Source: CBCXVS01 sp965178525
GTDB taxonomy: Bacteria > Tectomicrobia > Entotheonellia > Entotheonellales > Entotheonellaceae
Length of the DNA: 16,215 nt
Assembly (NCBI GenBank): GCA_965178525.1
Contig: CBCXVS010000181.1
Span: 1-16,215, forward strand
Direction of reading: 5' to 3'
Under the pieces are notes generated by a model. The model did not search any database, was not told the origin of the DNA, and saw only the letters and a program-made list of their open reading frames with translations. Each line of letters starts with the position of its first letter. Within the stretch, counting starts at the first letter, position 1. Of the stretch, positions 8,401 through 14,375 are shown in pieces. A program made the position numbers and the translations under genes.

Positions 8401-8452
8401 CAACGCTGAACAGGACGCTCATGACCCGGAATACGCGCATCAGCCTACTCAT
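5444..8452 (-). CDS. large exported TPR-repeat protein with TonB-box-like N-terminus
   Basis: A 1002-residue periplasmic or outer-membrane-associated scaffold protein. Residues 1-27 form a Sec signal peptide with an LFSVVLSSSHVAWG end. The mature protein starts with a short segment, IELPEVVIVG (33-42), resembling the TonB box of TonB-dependent receptors. From about residue 105 to the end it is an almost unbroken array of tetratricopeptide-like helical hairpins. These carry the repeated A-x-x-x-Y/F...YP-x-S/x pattern of the CpoB(YbgF)/BamD type, for example FGRVEQDYPRS and QSLVQRYPQSTV. Such arrays bind proteins or peptidoglycan partners. The ATG at 8452 has GAAGGA about seven bases upstream and begins three bases after the previous stop. 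Encoded just before exbB-exbD-tonB, it is a good candidate for a physical partner of TonB. No enzyme domain and no beta-barrel is visible. The exact number of repeats needs a profile search. Confidence 0.85.
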   Translation of the reverse strand: MSRLMRVFRVMSVLFSVVLSSSHVAWGQDKPPIELPEVVIVGQEVRAAQEAKRPIAPRRIPIGLQSAIDAGKVAHITPPDAVAVAGPTAENPGCLVFSGVGGKKDEALYRRGLRHYNNGDDLKARALFGRVEQDYPRSLYRGAAAFWSGESHYRRKAFAQALTQYERVITAYRREPLRDYALYRAADLRLRNQDYEAAANHAAALRAQYPASPTIENAHYLAGEVAFRHGKFAEAVQEFGAFGQRYPNSALRERALLLYAESLYQMRRYREARRAYRSFLKAFPASTMAAEAQYGLAWSQLKQGEVVQAQCAFQRLHKQSSEPRYAEAALYTGFAAALRQGKLRTARRQLERLRQNFPESPLIASAWSELAWERFAKQAYSDALTRYRQLARRTQAPRASRDVAQYMVGECLYQLARYTPASVAFRNIRPKADIALREKAAFRLGLSLYHQPEYAQAIQVLQAFILRYTASSYRDEALFWLTEAQFHLGDYRAALQTSKRLSPQSRLYDFALYGHGWVYLRLQQWEQAIQTFQSLVQRYPQSTVRADAMYRVAESYRQLGRTQQAQQAYEQYLSAYPRGRLAPEAQLRLTPLTGSEADVEQTIAALQQVQQQYAGTAAALDAQYRLGTTLFQHNRFAEAREVFDAFAAAHPNHANAPTARLRIADTYYNEKAYRQGLIAYRKVGLLHPRSPVAADASYGVVLSHYQLEDYPQFLREGHAFIEAFPEHPLSPSLLLQMAAYYQERKRTQEAIDTYTDVVQHFADRPLADKARFRLGELYLDTDKPRLAIDTFETLLQSGRDDTLKPDALFGQAKAYETLEASKAVQRYARIADVYPQSPLAARGLYEAGRLLHAQKVYAKAQQYFAQAVRRYPNDPIRYDSWLQWGITWLDMQQPKDAIEVLEKVREAPESRLAAQAQWQIGRAHTLAGDLQQGINAYLRVAYIYPDEKGLVAEALRQAARNYVTLGKCSEAMTVYDKLRQQAVSAHQQQVIEQEIAGSGCRS

Positions 8453-8455
8453 CCT

Positions 8456-10750
8456 CTATCCTTCTGAAGGCTTGTCCGAAGGCTTGGCCGAAGCCGGAGG
8501 GGAGACTCGGCCCGCTTCAATGGCGGTAATGCGCCGCTGTGCATTGGCGACGATGTCGGCATCGGTGGCTGTCTCGCGTATGATGTGGTAGATCTCAAGG
8601 GCCTGTTCCCATTCTTGCAGCTGCTCATAGATGATCCCAAGCCGGAGACGGGCGGACGCGACCCAGTGCGCCTGCGCCGGATAATGCTGCAGGAGGTCTT
8701 CATACGCTTGCACAGCGAGTTCCCACTGCCGCTGCTGCCGCCATACTTCCCCAAGCCCATATAATGCTTCCGCCACTGCCGCAGGCGATGCCGCCTCACG
8801 CACTGGCGTCAACAAGGCCAGTGCCTTCTCAAAGCGTTGCTCCTGCAACGCCAAGCGACCGACATGTAAATGGAGCCGGATGCGCTCGCTGGCATCGTCT
8901 ATCGTCCCCTGATCTAGATAGGTTTGCCACAGCGTCAGCGCTTCGCCGCCGCGGCCTGCCTTCTCCAAAGCAAACGCAAAATGCGGCGTCATCGCTGCGA
9001 CAAGCGAATGTTGCGGAAAACGCCGCTTGAGGAGAGCAAAGGCCGCTGCAGCCGAAGAAAATTGCTGCAACTGCATGTGGGCCTGACCTAAGGTATAGAG
9101 CAAAGCAGGTTCCGCCGCCAGTGCCTCTTCTGCCAACAGAGGGGCCAAGACAGCCGCGACCTCGGCATAACGTTCCAGAGCAAACAAGCACGCCGATCGC
9201 GCCCGGCGTACGGCGTGCAGATCGATACCAGGCGGCGCCGTATCCGCCAGCATAGCATAGAATGGCAACGCCTCGTCACACTGTTGGGTCTGGCCGTATG
9301 CTTGGGCTAAGCCAAGGACCACGGCGGAACGCTCCGAAAATTGCGGGAAGGCTTCCCACAATCGCCGCAGGATGGGAATGGCCTCATTCCAGGCACGGCG
9401 CGCTAGATACGCATTCCCGAGGCGATATAGCGCTTGGGCATAGAACGGCAGCGTCTGCGGACCTTGCAGCGCTTGCTGCCAACGCACCATCGCCAGCGCC
9501 TCATCGCCGGCAGCATGATAGCTTTCCGCCAGTAGATAGTGGAAACGGAAGACCTCACTCGGCACTGCGGACTCTAGGGCCTGCGTGTAGTAGTGAATCG
9601 CCTCGGCGTAGTCCTGCTCATGGAAGGCGAGCGCCGCCAGCTTCACCACAGCCTCCCGGTGTTGCGCCGTCTCCATATCTGCCTCAACCACCTGTTGCAA
9701 GTGCCGTCGCGCCATGGCATATTGGTCCAGGCGGATATAGCACATGCCGAGTTGATGGTGCACCTCTAGGACCTGCAAAGGCGGCGGTTCATGCTGCAAA
9801 AAGGCTTCCCAGGGTTCTGCCGCCGCCGCACATTGTTGCTGCTGCACCGCCACCCATCCCAACCCGTAGCGGCTTGCACTGGCCCGCGTACTCTGTGGAA
9901 ACATTTGCAGCAGCTTCTGATAGGCCGTCCGCGCCTCATCATACCGCCGGAGTTGATAGGCCACTTCGGCCCATCGAAACAAGGCTTCTTCCTGTGACGG
10001 ATGCGTGTTGTCCTGCGCCAATTGCCGAAATGCGGCGGCAGCCGCTTCGATGTTTCCCGTCTCGCGCAAGAGATCGGCACGGGCGAAACGCGCCTTGTCG
10101 GCTAACGCGTGCTGCGGGGCTATCTGTAGCAATGTCTCAAAGGCTTGCAGCGCCGCGGAGGCTTCACCCTGTTGATGCGCCAGCCACCCGAGCGCATAGT
10201 GGACATGAGGGACATACGAACCCGTGGGCGCCTCCTGCAAAGCCCGCTCGTAATAGCGCTGGGCCATATCATAACGCTGCTGGCGAAAGGCTAATTCCCC
10301 AAGCCAATACAAAGCCGGGGATTTGAGTGCACGCTCCGCTTCTGCAGCGACTGCGTCCTGTAAGAACATTTGCGCGATGTCATCTTTTCCAAGTTGTAAC
10401 GCGCAGCGCGCGCCCAGCAACTGCACATGAGGCCGCAATGGCGGCGAGAGCGTGTGCTGCAGCGACGCTTGCGCGTGCACAAGTGCTTGGTCACAGGCAG
10501 AGCGCTTGACGTGCATGGCCGTCAGCAGATAATGCGCCTGGCCGACATACTGTCCTTGCGGGCAGTGCCGGACATACGTTTCAAAACCGGCGATAGCCGG
10601 ATCGAAGAGGCCATCTTGATACGACTGTATGGCGACCCGATAATCCTGCAAGGCTGTGTCACAGGCATTGCGCGCCTGTGCGGGCGCGGACAGACCGATG
10701 CAGCCAAGTATGATTCCGCCTAAAACCATGAGCATCTTGCGGGGTTTCAC
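8456..10750 (-). CDS. exported TPR-repeat protein
   Basis: A 764-residue protein built almost wholly of TPR-like repeats (about residues 30-740), related in style to the larger TPR protein immediately downstream. The N-terminus is a signal peptide ending in LSAPAQA, so it should be periplasmic. An ILGC within the hydrophobic core could be read as a weak lipobox, but cleavage after AQA looks better. Repeats show patterns such as YYERALQEAPTGSYVPHVHYALGW (abridged: YYERAL...HYALGW) and AYQKLLQMFPQS. The C-terminus is a low-complexity Ser/Pro/Lys tail. Starts available are TTG 10753, GTG 10750 and ATG 10735. I chose the GTG, which lies seven bases after GCGAG; the ATG has no ribosome site. The stop is three bases before the next start, so the two TPR proteins are almost certainly co-translated and may act together as periplasmic adaptors. 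No catalytic motif seen. Confidence 0.82.
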   Translation of the reverse strand: MKPRKMLMVLGGIILGCIGLSAPAQARNACDTALQDYRVAIQSYQDGLFDPAIAGFETYVRHCPQGQYVGQAHYLLTAMHVKRSACDQALVHAQASLQHTLSPPLRPHVQLLGARCALQLGKDDIAQMFLQDAVAAEAERALKSPALYWLGELAFRQQRYDMAQRYYERALQEAPTGSYVPHVHYALGWLAHQQGEASAALQAFETLLQIAPQHALADKARFARADLLRETGNIEAAAAAFRQLAQDNTHPSQEEALFRWAEVAYQLRRYDEARTAYQKLLQMFPQSTRASASRYGLGWVAVQQQQCAAAAEPWEAFLQHEPPPLQVLEVHHQLGMCYIRLDQYAMARRHLQQVVEADMETAQHREAVVKLAALAFHEQDYAEAIHYYTQALESAVPSEVFRFHYLLAESYHAAGDEALAMVRWQQALQGPQTLPFYAQALYRLGNAYLARRAWNEAIPILRRLWEAFPQFSERSAVVLGLAQAYGQTQQCDEALPFYAMLADTAPPGIDLHAVRRARSACLFALERYAEVAAVLAPLLAEEALAAEPALLYTLGQAHMQLQQFSSAAAAFALLKRRFPQHSLVAAMTPHFAFALEKAGRGGEALTLWQTYLDQGTIDDASERIRLHLHVGRLALQEQRFEKALALLTPVREAASPAAVAEALYGLGEVWRQQRQWELAVQAYEDLLQHYPAQAHWVASARLRLGIIYEQLQEWEQALEIYHIIRETATDADIVANAQRRITAIEAGRVSPPASAKPSDKPSEG

Positions 10751-10764
10751 CAAACATCTCGCTT

Positions 10765-10780
10765 CCGCTGTGCACAGCGG
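10765..10780. other. perfect 16-bp palindrome just after dapB
   Basis: CCGCTGTGCACAGCGG is its own reverse complement (8+8) and begins one base after the dapB stop on the minus strand, in the 31-base gap before the TPR gene. In RNA it would form a six-pair stem with a UGCA loop. No U-tract follows, so it is not a normal intrinsic terminator. It could be an mRNA processing or stabilising hairpin that sets different levels of dapB and the TPR genes, or a protein-binding operator. Confidence 0.6.
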
Positions 10781-10781
10781 C

Positions 10782-11591
10782 TTACGCCAAACGCAACATA
10801 TCTTCCATACTGTAGAGACCCGGCGATTGGGTCACGGTCCACTGCGCCGCGCGCAGCGCGCCACGCACAAAGTTATCCCGACTCTGCGAGCGATGTACCA
10901 ATTCAATACGTTCGCCCGTGCCGGCGAAGATAACGGTATGTTCGCCGACAATATCGCCGCCTCGGATTGCCTGGATCCCGATTTCTGTATCGGACCGGCG
11001 CCCAATCGTTCCTTGCCGTCCATAGATCGCGGTGTCGTCCAATGTCTGTTTGCGCGTTTCGGCGACGATTTCTCCCATGCGCAAGGCCGTACCGCTCGGC
11101 GCATCGACTTTCGTGCGGTGATGCGCCTCGATGATTTCCACGTCATAAGACGAACCGAGTAGGGTGGTCGCTTGGCGCAGTAGCTGAAACATCACCTGCA
11201 CACCGACACTCATGTTCGGCGCCAGCAAACACGGCCCAGCCTGGCTCAACTGCGCGATTTCTTGACGCAGCTCTGCCGTAAACCCAGTCGTTCCGATGAC
11301 CATGGCTTTCTCTGCGGCCGTAACTTGCCGCAGGTATGCGAGCGACGCCTCAGCCACAGAAAAATCGATGACGACATCGGCCTCCGCCAGGCATGCCGAC
11401 AGATCAGGCTGCAGCGGCACGCCAAGCTGGCCAATTCCGGCGATTTCCCCCGCGTCACGACCTAGTGCCGCATGCGTGGCATATGCGACCGCCCCGACCA
11501 GCGTGCACGCCGGGTCGTCTTGCATCAGCGCCACCAGACGCCGCCCCATCCGTCCTGTTGCCCCTGTTACGACTGTCCGAATCACGCTCAT
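10782..11591 (-). CDS. dapB: 4-hydroxy-tetrahydrodipicolinate reductase
   Basis: DapB makes tetrahydrodipicolinate with NAD(P)H in the diaminopimelate pathway, supplying both lysine and the cross-linking residue of peptidoglycan. The 269-residue length is standard. The nucleotide-binding start VTGATGRMGRR is at residues 8-18, IGTTGF at 99-104 and APNMSVGVQ at 124-132. The catalytic EAHHRTKVDAPSGTAL (155-170) has the general acid/base His pair H157-H158 and K161. RGGDIVGEHTV, which closes the substrate site, follows. The ATG at 11591 follows a GGGAGAGGGG ribosome site directly and gives the normal N-terminus. An open extension to 11681 only translates the heptamer repeat and is not real. The gene lies 64 bases after the LptM-like gene and 31 before the TPR gene. 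Neighbours in the run are envelope genes rather than other lysine-pathway genes. Confidence 0.95.
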   Translation of the reverse strand: MSVIRTVVTGATGRMGRRLVALMQDDPACTLVGAVAYATHAALGRDAGEIAGIGQLGVPLQPDLSACLAEADVVIDFSVAEASLAYLRQVTAAEKAMVIGTTGFTAELRQEIAQLSQAGPCLLAPNMSVGVQVMFQLLRQATTLLGSSYDVEIIEAHHRTKVDAPSGTALRMGEIVAETRKQTLDDTAIYGRQGTIGRRSDTEIGIQAIRGGDIVGEHTVIFAGTGERIELVHRSQSRDNFVRGALRAAQWTVTQSPGLYSMEDMLRLA

Positions 11592-11604
11592 CCCCTCTCC
11601 CAAT

Positions 11605-11632
11605 TGCGGAATGCGGAATGCGGAATGCGGAA
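11605..11632. repeat. heptamer tandem repeat, 4 exact copies
   Basis: TGCGGAA is repeated four times without a mismatch in the spacer between the LptM-like gene and dapB, ending 13 bases before the dapB start codon. The ribosome site of dapB sits between the repeat and the ATG. It is one of three period-7 arrays in this window. Confidence 0.9.
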
Positions 11633-11655
11633 TATAAAGCGCTGCAATCCGCCAT

Positions 11656-11829
11656 TTAGCTGTGTATGGACGCGATCTCAACCGGTGGCTTGGGCTTCAG
11701 CGGTTTCAGAGGACCCTTCCGCCCACACCCTGTCACCCCGATGGCCAACAACACCAGACACAGGATCAGGACGACACATCCTCTTGTGCGCCAACGCCGG
11801 ACCGCTTCCCGTGGTAAGTATCCGGACAT
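11656..11829 (-). CDS. lptM: small LptM-like (YifL-type) lipoprotein
   Basis: A 57-residue protein with a basic N-terminus, a hydrophobic stretch (about 18-34) and the lipobox V-T-G-C at 32-35, followed at once by GRKGPLKPLKPKPP. The C-G-x-K-G-P-L sequence after the lipidated cysteine is the signature of LptM/YifL lipoproteins, which in E. coli help the LptD/LptE LPS translocon to mature by assisting disulfide formation. After processing it would be a peptide of about 23 residues anchored by lipid in the outer membrane. The ATG at 11829 is 29 bases after the ftsK stop. The only purine-rich ribosome site is GAGG from the adjacent ACTGAGG repeat, 11 bases upstream, so the start is moderately sure. 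Internal in-frame GTG codons are possible later starts. LptM genes are often next to lysine/DAP genes, which fits dapB following here. The gene is too short for many automatic callers. Confidence 0.8.
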   Translation of the reverse strand: MSGYLPREAVRRWRTRGCVVLILCLVLLAIGVTGCGRKGPLKPLKPKPPVEIASIHS

Positions 11830-11840
11830 CTATTTTTATA

Positions 11841-11856
11841 CCTCAGTCCTCAGTCC
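11841..11856. repeat. heptamer tandem repeat, 2.3 copies
   Basis: CCTCAGT occurs twice exactly and then begins again (CC), lying between the ftsK stop and the LptM-like start. Read on the minus strand the unit is ACTGAGG, and its GAGG is the best ribosome-site candidate for the small lipoprotein gene. Confidence 0.7.
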
Positions 11857-11858
11857 TT

Positions 11859-12449
11859 TTAGCTTGCATCGACATCGTACGCTTTCCGCACCCGTACTTC
11901 TCGTGGTTTGACGCCGTCGGCAGGACCAATAACCCCTTTGCGCTCCATAATCTCAATCATGCGTGCAGCACGATTGTATCCCACCCGTAAACGCCGTTGT
12001 ATCATAGAAATAGATGCCTGTCCCGTCGTCGCGACGAGGGCCACGGCTTCGTCGTATTTCTCATCGTACTCTTCCTCCTCGACCTCAGCCCGTTCGTCCG
12101 ACGCGTCCAGGAAGCTTTCATCGTAATGGGGCTGCTCAAGCCCTTTCCACGCCTCAACCAGGCGATTGATCTCGTCTTCCGATACAAAGGCGCTGTGCAC
12201 CCGTTGCGGCTTCGAGGTCCCCGGGGCCAGAAACAGCATGTCCCCCCGTCCGAGGAGCTTTTCCGCGCCATTGGCATCGAGAATCGTCCGGGAGTCAATC
12301 TTCGAGGTGACCTGGAAGGACATACGCGCCGGGAAATTCGCCTTGATCACACCGGTCAACACGTCCACAGACGGGCGCTGCGTCGCGACGATCAAGTGGA
12401 TACCAGCGGCACGCGCCATCTGGGCGATACGGGTGAGCGCATCTTCCAC
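11859..12449 (-). CDS. FtsK C-terminal fragment: motor end and gamma domain
   Basis: This frame continues the motor with EDALTRIAQMARAAGIHLIVATQRPSVDVLTG (abridged: QMARAAGIHL, ATQRPSVDV), then SKIDSRTILD and GAEKLLGRGDML, all classic FtsK blocks. An acidic linker (EVEEEEYDEKYDE) leads to the gamma winged-helix domain (about the last 65 residues: ISMIQRRLRVGYNRAARMIE), which in FtsK reads polar KOPS sites and activates XerD at dif. All recognisable sequence is well kept, which argues for a recent break or a sequencing or assembly error. Confidence 0.7.
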   Translation of the reverse strand: MEDALTRIAQMARAAGIHLIVATQRPSVDVLTGVIKANFPARMSFQVTSKIDSRTILDANGAEKLLGRGDMLFLAPGTSKPQRVHSAFVSEDEINRLVEAWKGLEQPHYDESFLDASDERAEVEEEEYDEKYDEAVALVATTGQASISMIQRRLRVGYNRAARMIEIMERKGVIGPADGVKPREVRVRKAYDVDAS

Positions 12450-12874
12450 CTCACGCGCTCACGCGACGACACTATCATCAAGTCCGACAACTCATCAATG
12501 ACCACCACCAAATAGGGCAGCTTTTCTTCCGGGAGGGCATCGTCCTCCGCATGCTCAGGCGGTCGCGGTTGCGGGCGTTCCTCTTCAATCGTCTGATTGT
12601 ATTGGGCAATGCTGCGCACGCCTTTGGCCGCCAGCAGTTGATAGCGCCGCTCCATCTCTTCCACGACGCGGCGCAGTGCCAAAGCCGCTTTTTTGGGATT
12701 GGTGACCACCGGTACAAGAAGATGCGGAATGCCTTCATAGATCGATAATTCTAGCATTTTCGGATCGATCATGATGAGTTTCACTTCCGCTGGCGTGGCG
12801 CGAAACAACATACTACAGATCATGCTGTTGAGCCCAACGCTCTTTCCCGAACCCGTCGCCCCGGCAATCAGCAA
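12392..12874 (-). CDS. FtsK middle fragment: Walker A and Walker B part of the motor
   Basis: This frame holds the heart of the ATPase: LLIAGATGSGKSVGLNSM (Walker A), IDPKMLELSIYEGIPHLL, the EEMERRYQLLAAKGVRSIAQYN helix, and VVVIDELSDLM (Walker B). It has no ribosome site or start of its own; TTG at 12874 is only the first possible codon. After VSSRE it enters the 8-base duplication and is translated out of frame as RVRWKMRSPV until a stop. It is part of the broken ftsK, not a separate gene. Confidence 0.7.
   Translation of the reverse strand: MLIAGATGSGKSVGLNSMICSMLFRATPAEVKLIMIDPKMLELSIYEGIPHLLVPVVTNPKKAALALRRVVEEMERRYQLLAAKGVRSIAQYNQTIEEERPQPRPPEHAEDDALPEEKLPYLVVVIDELSDLMIVSSRERVRWKMRSPVSPRWRVPLVST
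12450..12465. repeat. exact 8-bp tandem duplication inside ftsK
   Basis: CTCACGCG is present twice in a row on the + strand (CGCGTGAG twice on the coding strand). With one copy the coding frame reads S-S-R-E-V-E-D-A-L, the normal FtsK sequence. With two, the frame shifts and ends soon after. Slipped-strand duplication is the simplest origin. Confidence 0.9.
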
Positions 12875-14217
12875 ATGCGGGACAAGGCCAAGTCCGTCGC
12901 CATCGGTGCGCCCATGATGTCTTTGCCCAAGGCCAAACTTAACTTCGGGGCGGAAGCCGGGAAGGCATCGGAATCCATGATATCCCGCAAGCGCACGGTT
13001 TCCCGGTGCGGGTTGGGAATCTCGATGCCGACCACCGCCTTGCCCGGAATGGGGGCGACGACCCGCACACTCATGGCGCGCATGACCAAGGCCAGGTCGT
13101 CCTGCAGATTGACGATTTTACTGACTTTCACGCCCGACGCCGGAGCATATTCGTACATCGTGATGACCGGTCCCGGCAGGACCTCGACCACTTCCCCTTC
13201 GACGCCGAAGTCTCGTAATTTCTGTTCCAAAAAACGCGCCTGGGTTTCGAGTTCCTCAGGCTGTTGCCGCTGCGTTGGCTTTTCAGGCATTTCAAGCAGA
13301 TCGAGGGCCGGTAAGGCGCCTGTGTCCTGTCGGCGGCGGCGTCGGCCACTTCGGCGTCGCGCCGGTGCCGGTACGGTTTCCGTTACCGGCGCCGCGATAC
13401 GTGCCTGGGCGGCGGTCATGGTGTCCGCATCTTCCTCATCCCAGCTCGCCTCGTTGAAGAACGCCTCGCTGCCGTCTTCCGGCTCGTTTGCCAGCGGCGC
13501 ACCTGGGGCATCCGCGACGCCATACGACGCTGCCGCTTGCACGTCTGCGGGCGGTTCGGCACGACGCCACGGCCATGACCAAGCCCGATGCCATGCGGTC
13601 TGCAACCGAGCGCCAGCATCGGCCAAGGTACTGAACCCAAGATAGAGACTGGCGCCCCGCCGCTGTCCCCAGGCCACTGCGGCCATGATGCGGCGCCAGC
13701 CCTTGTGGTAGAAGCCGTGAGGGTCCACGCCAATAAACAGGGCCAAAATGACGGCGGCGCACACCACCAAATACGTCCCGAGTGTATCCAAATATTTCAG
13801 GCTGACACTCGCCAGCCATTGTCCTCCCACGCCCCCGGCAGACATATGCGACCCGAAAAAGGGGTCACGGCCAAGTCCGATCTGGGCTGCAGTACTCACG
13901 GCCGCAAGCAATACGAGTCCGCGCCACGCCACGGCCAGCGTGCAGTGCAACCGTTGGCGCATCAGGTACCACGCCTCGATGGCGCTGATGCCCGCCAGCA
14001 GGATGATCGTACTGCCGAACATCTGTAAGCCCCAATCAGCCAGGCTGGCCCCAACGGCGCCGCCTAGATTCCGGACCACTTGTCCTCCATGGCTGACATA
14101 GTAGTTCCAGGCCGGGTCGTCCGGCGAATAGGAACAGACGCTGAGGGCGAGAAAGAGCGTACTCACCAACAGCAGGAATCCACTGAACTGGCACATCTTG
14201 CTGACGGCTACAGACAT
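12868..14217 (-). CDS. FtsK N-terminal fragment: membrane domain, linker, alpha domain
   Basis: The intact first part, 449 residues. Hydrophobic segments in the first ~165 residues (around SGFLLLVSTLFLALSVC, IILLAGISAIEAWYL, LVLLAAVSTAAQIGL, YLVVCAAVILALFIG) form the membrane domain, with the family's SYSPDDPAWN just after helix 1. A charged and low-complexity linker follows (EPEDGSEAFFNEASWDEEDA, then a Pro/Arg-rich part with RRRSGRRRR). The alpha domain has GPVITMYEYAPASGVK and VGIEIPNP. The frame ends at TGA right where DLAxxPHLLIAGATG is expected, so no Walker A is included. In E. coli the membrane domain alone supports division, so this fragment could keep that role. Confidence 0.75.
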   Translation of the reverse strand: MSVAVSKMCQFSGFLLLVSTLFLALSVCSYSPDDPAWNYYVSHGGQVVRNLGGAVGASLADWGLQMFGSTIILLAGISAIEAWYLMRQRLHCTLAVAWRGLVLLAAVSTAAQIGLGRDPFFGSHMSAGGVGGQWLASVSLKYLDTLGTYLVVCAAVILALFIGVDPHGFYHKGWRRIMAAVAWGQRRGASLYLGFSTLADAGARLQTAWHRAWSWPWRRAEPPADVQAAASYGVADAPGAPLANEPEDGSEAFFNEASWDEEDADTMTAAQARIAAPVTETVPAPARRRSGRRRRRQDTGALPALDLLEMPEKPTQRQQPEELETQARFLEQKLRDFGVEGEVVEVLPGPVITMYEYAPASGVKVSKIVNLQDDLALVMRAMSVRVVAPIPGKAVVGIEIPNPHRETVRLRDIMDSDAFPASAPKLSLALGKDIMGAPMATDLALSRIC

Positions 14218-14308
14218 ACCTTTGCAGCTCCTCCAGAGGTTACGCACCACCGATACGGGTCAACGCTTGGTGAACATAGCATACTTCCTGCTAGGCCACA
14301 GTATCTTT

Positions 14309-14338
14309 TTGACTTTCATCCCACTGAAATGGTAGCAT
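14309..14338 (+). promoter_or_regulatory. candidate sigma-70-type promoter for the nuclease/PDZ-thiE pair
   Basis: TTGACT at 14309-14314 and TAGCAT at 14333-14338 are separated by 18 bases. Transcription would begin about 14345, some 20 bases before the AAAGGAG ribosome site. The region 14218-14375 is the only divergent spacer of the window and must also hold the promoter for the minus-strand run; there I see only a weak TATGCT box (minus strand, about 14277-14282) without a clear -35. Confidence 0.45.
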
Positions 14339-14375
14339 ACAGCTACGTGTCTCGGGTGACGCGAAAGGAGATGTC

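Larger units (their letters stand above)
11859..14217 (-). pseudogene. ftsK: DNA translocase FtsK, interrupted by two frameshifts
   Basis: Read across two frameshifts, this is a complete FtsK/SpoIIIE-type protein of about 785 residues: four-helix membrane domain, linker, alpha/beta motor and gamma winged-helix domain. FtsK sits at the division septum and pumps chromosome ends apart. The first break is near 12876-12886, where one base seems missing: DLA-L-S should continue to PHLLIAGATG but instead reaches a TGA. The second break is an exact 8-base tandem duplication at 12450-12465; removing one copy restores VSSREVEDALTRIAQMARAAG. Both lesions hit the ATPase motor. Either the copy is decaying, with the membrane part still made, or these are assembly errors, or a second ftsK exists elsewhere. 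The ATG at 14217 has GGAGGAG ten bases upstream; a GTG at 14250 is less likely. It is the first gene of the minus-strand run. Confidence 0.85.

Noticed and set aside
9262..10326. A 354-codon + strand ORF opposite the smaller TPR gene
   Set aside because: Composition is dominated by Ala, Pro, Arg and His, the usual product of the opposite frame of a GC-rich gene; the minus-strand TPR protein explains the region.
11592..11681. N-terminal extension of DapB (30 residues)
   Set aside because: It only translates the TGCGGAA heptamer array and part of the end of the small lipoprotein gene; the Met at 11591 has a strong ribosome site and the normal family start.
14140..14200. TPP riboswitch or tRNA in the divergent region upstream of the thiE pair
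   Set aside because: No THI-box consensus or cloverleaf pattern found between the ftsK start and the nuclease/PDZ gene.
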